Below, one piece after another: positions 58,158 to 64,000 of a stretch of 64,000 nucleotides of DNA. The notes beneath the pieces are model-generated. The model was not told where the DNA came from. It saw only the letters and a program-made list of their open reading frames with translations, and did not search any database. Numbering within the stretch: position 1 is the first letter of the stretch; every line of letters begins with the position of its first letter. Both the position numbers and the translations under genes were made by a program. This DNA is from Variovorax guangxiensis (GTDB lineage Bacteria > Pseudomonadota > Gammaproteobacteria > Burkholderiales > Burkholderiaceae_C), in contig NZ_RXFT01000010.1 of assembly GCF_003952165.1 (NCBI RefSeq), positions 62,001-126,000 of the forward strand, written 5' to 3'.

Positions 58158-58946
58158 TCAGGGGACTTGCTGCTGGAGCGACTTGGGCACCTTGAAGCGC
58201 TCGCCGTCGTAGCGCAGCGTGATGGTGTTGAATTTCGGAGGCAGGGACCTCTCGACGCAGCTCTGGTCTTCCTGCTCCTGTGCGCGGCTTTGCAGCAGCG
58301 TGCGCGACAGCTGCAGGTCGGCAAGGCCGTTGCTGCTGCCCTTGCCGACCGAGAGCATGGTGCGCAGCTTCTCGAAGTGCCCGGTGCAGGTCGAATCCCA
58401 TCCGCCGTGGTCGTGGTCGAGCTCGATCTCCTGCAGCACCTGGCGCAGCTGCTTGCCGTGGTGCACGTACAGCCGCACCGTTTCGCTCGCCAGCGGGCTG
58501 CCGGGCCCGTTGCTGCCCCGGTAGCGCACGCGCAGGCCGAAGGCGCGCGCCTCCGAAGACAGCACATAGCGCGAGGTGTCGATGCGGATGTCCTGGATCG
58601 ACGTGGTGGCGTCCTCGTCGAGCGCCTCGGGCTGCAGCAGCCGGCCGATGACGGTGTCGCGGTCGGTGTTGCCGTTGTCGGGGCGCTGGATCAGCAGGAT
58701 CTCCAGATCGAAGACCTTGGCGCCCCGGTCGGTGGTTTCGCGCGGCATCGGCAGCACCACGATGCTGCGCCCCGGAAAGGCCGGCCACACCTTGCAGGCC
58801 GCGAGCCGCTCGTCGAGCTGGCGGTGGGGGTGCAGCTTTGCATGCATGCGCTCGGCAAGGCCGCTTTCGCAGGCTGCGTGGCTCAGGCCGGCGGCCGCAA
58901 GGCCCAGGAGGAAGAGGGCGGCGTGGCGCAGCAGCGGCAGGCGCAT
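58158..58946 (-). CDS. Secreted protein of unknown function downstream of murI
   Basis: A 262-residue protein with signal peptide (LLRHAALFLLGLAAAGLSHA), then a mature domain with scattered cysteines (HAACESG, LAACKVW, DSTCTGH, QSCVERS) that may pair. I recognise no domain. The ATG at 58946 is 8 bp after the murI stop, so it is likely cotranscribed with fumarase and murI. Confidence 0.7.
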   Translation of the reverse strand: MRLPLLRHAALFLLGLAAAGLSHAACESGLAERMHAKLHPHRQLDERLAACKVWPAFPGRSIVVLPMPRETTDRGAKVFDLEILLIQRPDNGNTDRDTVIGRLLQPEALDEDATTSIQDIRIDTSRYVLSSEARAFGLRVRYRGSNGPGSPLASETVRLYVHHGKQLRQVLQEIELDHDHGGWDSTCTGHFEKLRTMLSVGKGSSNGLADLQLSRTLLQSRAQEQEDQSCVERSLPPKFNTITLRYDGERFKVPKSLQQQVP

Positions 58947-58954
58947 GGCTCGGT

Positions 58955-59749
58955 TCAGGCTGTGGCGGTTGCCGAAAGCCCGAGCCACCTGGCGGCCGCG
59001 GCTTCGAGCACGGCGACATCGCCGCTGCTCTGCAGCAGGAGGTTGCCAGCGGCGCCGGTGCCATCGGCAAGCCGCCCCGCCGATGCGAGCAGGCGTCGCG
59101 TCTGCTGCGCGACCGGCACGCCCGTGTCGATGAAGCGCAGCGTCGCCGGCGCATGCTTGCCCAGCTCTTCCTTCACCAGCGGATAGTGGGTGCAGCCGAG
59201 CACCACCGTGTCGACTTCGCCGGGCCCGTCGCCGAAGGGGCCGGCTTCGGCCATATAGCGTTCGCTCAGCGCCGCGATGCCGCCCGAGTCGAAGCCCTCG
59301 ATGGCCTTCACGAGGCCGTCGCAGGGCACGGGCCGGACGTCGGCCGATCCCGCGAAGGAAGCGCGCAGGTTCGCGTACTTGGCGCTGGCCAGGGTGCCCC
59401 GCGTGGCCAGCACCGAGATGTGCCCCGTGCGGCTCGAAGCCACGGCAGGCTTGAGGCCGGGCTCCAGCCCGACGATCGGCAGGTCGGGGTGGTCGGCCCG
59501 AAGCAGGTGGATGGCGGCGGTGGTGGCCGTGTTGCAAGCCACCACCAGCGCCTTGATTCCGTGCTCGCGCAGCAGGTGTTCGACCACCGCGCGCGAGCGC
59601 TCGATCACGTAGGCGTCCCCGCGTTCACCGTAGGGCGCATAGGCCGTGTCGGCGAAGTAGACGAAGTTCTCGTGCGGCAGCTCGGCCCTCAGCGCGGCCA
59701 GCACGCTGAGCCCGCCGACACCGCTGTCGAAGACGCCTACCGGGCTCAA
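58955..59749 (-). CDS. murI: Glutamate racemase
   Basis: A 264-residue cofactor-independent racemase that makes D-glutamate for peptidoglycan. GVFDSGVGGLSV at the N-terminus and the two catalytic cysteines in VVACNTATT and VLGCTHYPL are visible. It starts at a TTG one base after the fumarase stop, so its expression depends on fumarase translation. Confidence 0.94.
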   Translation of the reverse strand: MSPVGVFDSGVGGLSVLAALRAELPHENFVYFADTAYAPYGERGDAYVIERSRAVVEHLLREHGIKALVVACNTATTAAIHLLRADHPDLPIVGLEPGLKPAVASSRTGHISVLATRGTLASAKYANLRASFAGSADVRPVPCDGLVKAIEGFDSGGIAALSERYMAEAGPFGDGPGEVDTVVLGCTHYPLVKEELGKHAPATLRFIDTGVPVAQQTRRLLASAGRLADGTGAAGNLLLQSSGDVAVLEAAAARWLGLSATATA

Positions 59750-59750
59750 C

Positions 59751-61304
59751 TCAGGCTTCTTCCATCATGATGGTCTTGAACTCGCCCGTGGCGATGCGCT
59801 TCTGCCACTCGGCCGGGCCGGTGATGTGCGCGCTGGTGCCGCCGGCGTCGACCGCCACCGTCACGGGCATGTCGACCACGTCGAATTCATAGATGGCTTC
59901 CATGCCCAGGTCCTCGAAGCCCACCACCTTGGCGGTCTTGATGGCCTTGCTGACCAGGTAGGCGGCGCCGCCCACGGCCATGAGGTAGGCGCTCTTGTGC
60001 TTCTTGATGGCCTCGATGGCGACAGGGCCGCGCTCGGCCTTGCCGATCATGGCGATCAGGCCCGTCTGCGCCAGCATCATCTCGGTGAAGCCGTCCATGC
60101 GGGTGGCGGTGGTCGGGCCTGCGGGGCCGACGGCCTCGTCCTTCACCGGATCGACCGGGCCGACGTAGTAGATGACGCGGTTGGTGAAATCCACCGGCAG
60201 CTTCTCGCCCTTGGCCAGCATGCCCTGGATGCGCTTGTGCGCGGCGTCGCGGCCGGTGAGCATCTTGCCGTTGAGCAGCAGGGTGTCGCCCGGCTTCCAG
60301 CTCGCCACTTCGGCGGGAGTGAGCTTGTCGAGGTCGACGCGCTTGCTCTTCTTCTCGTCGGGAGCCCAGTTCACGTCGGGCCAAAGGTCGAGCGAGGGCG
60401 CCTCGAGGTAGACCGGGCCGCTGCCGTCCATCGTGAAGTGCGCGTGGCGCGTGGCCGCGCAGTTGGGGATCATCGCCACGGGCTTGCTCGCCGCGTGCGT
60501 GGGGTACATCTGGATCTTGACGTCCAGCACGGTGGCCAGGCCGCCCAGGCCCTGTGCGCCGATGCCCAGCGCATTCACCTTCTCGTACAGCTCGACGCGC
60601 AGCGCCTCGACCTTGCTCAGCTCGGCGCCCGAGTTCTTCTTGGCCAGCAGCTCGTGCATGTCGAGGTCGTCCATCAGGCTTTCCTTGGCCATCAGCGCCG
60701 CCTTCTCGGCCGTGCCGCCGATGCCGATGCCCAGCATGCCCGGCGGGCACCAGCCGGCGCCCATGGTGGGCACGGTCTTGAGCACCCAGTCGACCACGCT
60801 GTCACCGGGGTTCAGCATGACCAGCTTGCTCTTGTTCTCGCTGCCGCCGCCCTTGGCGGCCACGGTGACTTCGAGTTTGTCGCCCGGCACGATCTCCGTG
60901 AAGATCACCGCGGGCGTGTTGTCCCTGGTGTTCTTGCGGTCGAACTGCGGGTCGGCGACGACCGAGGCGCGCAGCGTGTTGTCGGGGTGGTTGTAGCCGC
61001 GGCGCACGCCTTCGTTGATGGCGTCGTCCAGGCTGCCGGTGAAGCCGCCCCAGCGCACGTCCATGCCCACCTTGAGGAACACGTTGACGATGCCGGTGTC
61101 CTGGCAGATCGGGCGCTGGCCGGTCGCGCTCATCTTGCTGTTGGTCAGGATCTGCGCGATGGCGTCCTTGGCCGCCGGGCTCTGCTCGCGCTCGTAGGCG
61201 CGGGCCAGGTGGGCGATGTAGTCGGCGGGGTGGTAGTAGCTGATGTACTGCAGCGCGGCGCTGATCGATTCGATCAGGTCGGCCTGCTGGATCGTGGTCG
61301 TCAT
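59751..61304 (-). CDS. Class I fumarate hydratase
   Basis: A 517-residue FumA/FumB-type enzyme, with an oxygen-sensitive 4Fe-4S cluster, that interconverts fumarate and malate in the TCA cycle. The cluster cysteines are in RPICQDTG (C67), GAGWCPPGM and PNCAATRHAHF; KGGGSENKS and the C-terminal beta domain (FDVVDMPVTVAVDAGG) complete the family pattern. The ATG at 61304 lacks a clear ribosome site; an inverted repeat of G6C/GC6 (61308-61314 with 61333-61339) lies in its leader. First gene of fum-murI-secreted protein. Confidence 0.95.
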   Translation of the reverse strand: MTTTIQQADLIESISAALQYISYYHPADYIAHLARAYEREQSPAAKDAIAQILTNSKMSATGQRPICQDTGIVNVFLKVGMDVRWGGFTGSLDDAINEGVRRGYNHPDNTLRASVVADPQFDRKNTRDNTPAVIFTEIVPGDKLEVTVAAKGGGSENKSKLVMLNPGDSVVDWVLKTVPTMGAGWCPPGMLGIGIGGTAEKAALMAKESLMDDLDMHELLAKKNSGAELSKVEALRVELYEKVNALGIGAQGLGGLATVLDVKIQMYPTHAASKPVAMIPNCAATRHAHFTMDGSGPVYLEAPSLDLWPDVNWAPDEKKSKRVDLDKLTPAEVASWKPGDTLLLNGKMLTGRDAAHKRIQGMLAKGEKLPVDFTNRVIYYVGPVDPVKDEAVGPAGPTTATRMDGFTEMMLAQTGLIAMIGKAERGPVAIEAIKKHKSAYLMAVGGAAYLVSKAIKTAKVVGFEDLGMEAIYEFDVVDMPVTVAVDAGGTSAHITGPAEWQKRIATGEFKTIMMEEA

Positions 61305-61368
61305 GGTGGGGGGCTTTTTAGGAATGTGAAACGCCCCCCGATTATCTCAGCCGCCGCGCCTGCCCCGC

Positions 61369-62391
61369 TTACCGTGCCGCTTCCCGGGCCTGCTCCACCC
61401 AGCCGTCGAAGAGCTGCCGGTGCGCCCGGATCCACCCGTCGGCATGGCGCTCCACGTCCTGCTGGGAGTTGGCGCCCTGGCTCATGCGCAGGTTCTGGGC
61501 GTTGATGTCGCCGATCGGCAGCTTCATCACCTCGAACAGCTTCGCGGCGGCCGGATTCTTCTCGACGAAGGCGCGGTTGGCGACGATCCGCTCGTCGTTG
61601 GCCTGGAAGCCGTAGTTCCTGCCGTTGGGCAGCTGCGTGTCGACGTTGCCGCCGTCGCCTTGCGAGGACGAGAACGGCACCTGCAGCCACACCACGTCCT
61701 TGCCGGGGCGCAGCACGGCGCTGACCCAGTACGGCGTCCACGTGTAGTAGAGCACCGGCTTGTCCTGCCTGAATCGCGCGATCGTGTCGGCCATCAGCGC
61801 GGCGTAGCTGCCCTGCCGATGGCTGACTGTGTCACGCAGCTGATAGGCCGTCAGGTGGTTCTCGATGGCGAGCTCGCAGCCCCAGCCGGGGTTGCAGCCC
61901 GTGAGGTCGGCCTTGCCGTCGCCGTCGATGTCGAACAGCTTCGCGATGGCCGGGTCCTTCAGCTGCGCGATGTTCGTGATGCCGTACTGCTCGGCCGTCT
62001 TGCGGTCGATCAGGTAGCCCTGCACCGCGCCTTCGGAATACACGCCCTTGCGCCACAGCTTGGCGTCGCCGCCGCTGTTCTTGTAGAAGTCGGCGTGCAG
62101 CAGGCTCCAGTGGTGGGCCATGAAGGTGGCGTCGCCGTTGGCGATGGCCAGGTGCTCGGTGGCGGGCTCCAGGTCCTTCATGGGCTCCACGGTGTAGCCG
62201 AGCTTCTCGAGCGCGCGCATCACCAGCAACGTCTGGAAGGCTTCCTCGGCGAGCGAGCTCTTCAGCGGCTGTACCTTGATGCCCTTGCCGGGCAGGTCGG
62301 CGGAGGCCTGGGCGGCCACGCCCGAGGCCACGAAGGCGAGGGCGAGCAGACCGCGTGCGATGAATCGGGTCTTCCGGTTGATGAAGTTCAT
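61369..62391 (-). CDS. proX: Glycine betaine/proline ABC transporter binding protein
   Basis: A 340-residue OpuAC-family periplasmic binding protein with a signal peptide ending near AQASAD. The mature part contains GKGIKVQPLKSSLAEE, a ligand-box region with TYTW-like YYTWTPYWV and C..GWGC cysteines, as in E. coli ProX. It delivers glycine betaine or proline betaine to ProW. AAGGAG lies eight bases before the ATG. Last gene of proV-proW-proX. Confidence 0.93.
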   Translation of the reverse strand: MNFINRKTRFIARGLLALAFVASGVAAQASADLPGKGIKVQPLKSSLAEEAFQTLLVMRALEKLGYTVEPMKDLEPATEHLAIANGDATFMAHHWSLLHADFYKNSGGDAKLWRKGVYSEGAVQGYLIDRKTAEQYGITNIAQLKDPAIAKLFDIDGDGKADLTGCNPGWGCELAIENHLTAYQLRDTVSHRQGSYAALMADTIARFRQDKPVLYYTWTPYWVSAVLRPGKDVVWLQVPFSSSQGDGGNVDTQLPNGRNYGFQANDERIVANRAFVEKNPAAAKLFEVMKLPIGDINAQNLRMSQGANSQQDVERHADGWIRAHRQLFDGWVEQAREAAR

Positions 62392-62408
62392 GTGGCGGGC
62401 TCCTTCGT

Positions 62409-63587
62409 TCATCGCACCTGTGCCGACAGGGCGGGAGCGGGCTCGGCATCGGTGCGGGCCGGTGCCACTGCACGCTGCAGCAGGCGCAGCGCTAGGCCCA
62501 CCGGCCCGGTGTGCCACCAGCGGCGACCGGCGCTGCGGCGCGACTTGCCCATGGCCTGCGTCAGGCGGTCCAGCGAGATCGCCAGCAGCACGATGCCCAG
62601 GCCGCCCACGGTCGCCAGGCCCATGTCGAGCCGGCCGATGCCGCGCAGCACCATCTGGCCGAGGCCGCCCACGGCGATCATCGAGGCGATGACCACCATC
62701 GACAGCGACAGCATCAGCGCCTGGTTGATGCCCGCCATGATCGACGGCATGGCCAGCGGCAGCTGCACCTTCACCAGCATCTGCCACGGCGAGGCGCCGT
62801 AGGCGCGCGCGGCCTCGATCAGGTCGGGGCGCACCTGGCGCAGGCCGAGGTTGGTCAGGCGCACCAGCGGCGCCAGCGCGAAGACGATGGTGACGATCAC
62901 GCCCGGCACGTTGCCGATGCCGAACAGCATCACGACCGGCACCAGGTACACGAAGGCCGGCGTGGTCTGCATGGCGTCGAGCACCGGGCGCATCACGCGC
63001 TGCGCGCGGTCGCTGCTGGCCAGCAGCACGCCCAGCGGCAGGCCCACGGCCATGCAGAACACCAGCGAGGTCAGCACCAGCGACAGCGTCACCATCGCCT
63101 CGGGCCAGATGCCCAGCATGGCCACCAGCAGCAGCGCCACCGTGGTGCCGATGGCCAGCGCGCGGCCGGCGAACTGCCAGGCCAGCAGGCCGATGAGCGC
63201 GATCATCGCCAGCGTGGGCAGGCCGGTGAGCAGGCCCTGGATCCAGTTCAGCGTGCCGTCGATGGGCAGGCGCACGGTCTGGAAGAAGGGGCGGAAGTGC
63301 TCGACCACCCAGCCCAGGCCGCTGTTGATCCAGGATTCGACGGGCAGCGAGCCATCCCACAGGCGGTGCAGCTGCAGGCCGCCGGCGGCATCGGCGTTGC
63401 CGGCGAGCTGATGGGCGCCATCGAGCGGCGCGGGAGCGTCGAGCCAGGCGCTGGTTGCGGAGCTGTCGGGCGCTGCCAACAGGGCTTCCCACGGGTCGAT
63501 CGGCGTGGGCGCAGGGGTAGGCGTCGCGAGCGCGGTCGATGCGTCGTTCAGCGGCGCGAGTTCGGAGGGCAGTGCGGTGTCGTTCAT
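62409..63587 (-). CDS. proW: Glycine betaine/proline ABC transporter permease
   Basis: A 392-residue permease with a long hydrophilic N-terminal extension (about 100 residues), as in E. coli ProW, then about seven hydrophobic segments with the binding-protein-dependent inner-membrane motif EAARAYGASPWQMLVKVQLPLA. The proX start lies 17 bp beyond its stop. Confidence 0.93.
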   Translation of the reverse strand: MNDTALPSELAPLNDASTALATPTPAPTPIDPWEALLAAPDSSATSAWLDAPAPLDGAHQLAGNADAAGGLQLHRLWDGSLPVESWINSGLGWVVEHFRPFFQTVRLPIDGTLNWIQGLLTGLPTLAMIALIGLLAWQFAGRALAIGTTVALLLVAMLGIWPEAMVTLSLVLTSLVFCMAVGLPLGVLLASSDRAQRVMRPVLDAMQTTPAFVYLVPVVMLFGIGNVPGVIVTIVFALAPLVRLTNLGLRQVRPDLIEAARAYGASPWQMLVKVQLPLAMPSIMAGINQALMLSLSMVVIASMIAVGGLGQMVLRGIGRLDMGLATVGGLGIVLLAISLDRLTQAMGKSRRSAGRRWWHTGPVGLALRLLQRAVAPARTDAEPAPALSAQVR

Positions 63588-63608
63588 CTGTTGTTCCTTC
63601 GAGTTCGT

Positions 63609-64000
63609 TCAGGCGGCGTTGGCTGAGACAACGGCGGCCACGGGTTGCTGCGGCTGGTGTGCCGGGTCGATGGGCGGCGTGTCGCGGTCGAGGAACTTCA
63701 GCAGCGTCGTCTTGCTGATCGCGCCGCAGAAGCGGCCGTCGGCCGCCACCACCGGCATCGCGCACGGCGCCTGGGCCACCTGGCCGAAGAGGCCGGCCAC
63801 GGGCGCATCGGCGTCGATCGTGCCGAGGTCGTTCAGGAAGGCGTGGCGCAGGCCCAGCGGGCCGGAATGACCGTCGAGCGCGGCGCGCAGGGTGTCGGCC
63901 GACACGGTGCCCAGGTAGCGCCTGTTCGGGCTGGTCACGTAGGCGAAGTCGCGGTCCTGGTCTTCCAGCTGCTTGAGCGCCGCGCGCGCGCCGCGCTCGG
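63609..64000 (-). CDS. proV: Glycine betaine/proline ABC transporter ATPase, C-terminal part only
   Basis: Only the last 130 residues are in the window. They form the tandem CBS-domain tail (RYLGTVSADTLRAALDG, then VAADGRFCGAISKTTLLKFLD) of a ProV/OpuAA-type ATPase, which senses ionic strength or nucleotides in related proteins. The ATPase core lies beyond the right edge. The stop is 21 bp before proW. Confidence 0.9.
   Translation of the reverse strand, partial: ERGARAALKQLEDQDRDFAYVTSPNRRYLGTVSADTLRAALDGHSGPLGLRHAFLNDLGTIDADAPVAGLFGQVAQAPCAMPVVAADGRFCGAISKTTLLKFLDRDTPPIDPAHQPQQPVAAVVSANAA

Noticed and set aside
61308..61339. Terminator or riboswitch in the fumarase leader
   Set aside because: The 7-bp stem has an 18-nt loop and no T-run on the minus strand; no riboswitch core recognised.

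Overview
The window is GC-rich DNA (about two thirds G+C by eye) from a betaproteobacterium, most likely a Comamonadaceae member close to Variovorax. This placement is an inference from gene content: the tctDE/tctCBA tricarboxylate locus, hpnCDE, kup, the tig-clpP-clpX-lon block with CCA-encoding tRNA genes on both sides, and many operons joined by 4-nt start/stop overlaps. Genes are dense. No stretch longer than about 300 bases lacks a gene; the longest gaps (748-1018, 1859-2140, 47237-47502) hold promoters and short repeats.

Left part (1-20.6 kb). A truncated SAM methyltransferase and an AraC-type regulator lie on the minus strand, divergent from aidB. An orphan 7TM-type histidine kinase converges on aidB. 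A cytochrome c, a lipoprotein, ppk2 and an Hsp15-type RNA-binding protein follow. The two-component pair tctDE is divergent from tctC-tctB-tctA. A minus-strand operon then encodes a TetR repressor and a complete tripartite RND efflux pump, with a palindrome just upstream of the repressor gene.

Middle part (20.6-31 kb) is the most interesting region. It holds a PAS-AAA+-Fis sigma54 activator, three small uncharacterised genes, and a sigma54-type promoter with upstream palindromes. Behind the promoter come an ABC-transporter binding protein, an extracellular poly(3-hydroxybutyrate) depolymerase, two ABC ATPases, a REP-like nested inverted repeat, two permeases and an alpha/beta hydrolase. I read this as a candidate polyester-scavenging locus: secreted depolymerase, uptake system, internal esterase and dedicated sigma54 control.

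Right-middle part (31-46 kb). This contains a DUF1993 protein, a Tat-exported thioredoxin-like protein, a secreted protein coupled to hemH, a HAD hydrolase, NIPSNAP and LysE family proteins, the hpnC-hpnD-hpnE squalene operon with a small extra gene, kup, and a second RND adaptor-permease operon. The last has a near-consensus promoter flanked by three related operator-like sites but no regulator gene beside it.

Right end (46-64 kb). After a tRNA-Leu(UAG) comes a TPR protein gene bracketed by 18-nt copies of the tRNA 3' end, then tig, clpP, clpX and lon, then tRNA-Gly, tRNA-Cys and tRNA-Leu(UAA) separated by terminators. A glycine-tailed acidic protein and an MFS transporter follow. The minus strand then carries a DUF3616-like lipoprotein, a secreted protein, murI, class I fumarase, and a proV-proW-proX osmoprotectant transporter cut by the window edge.
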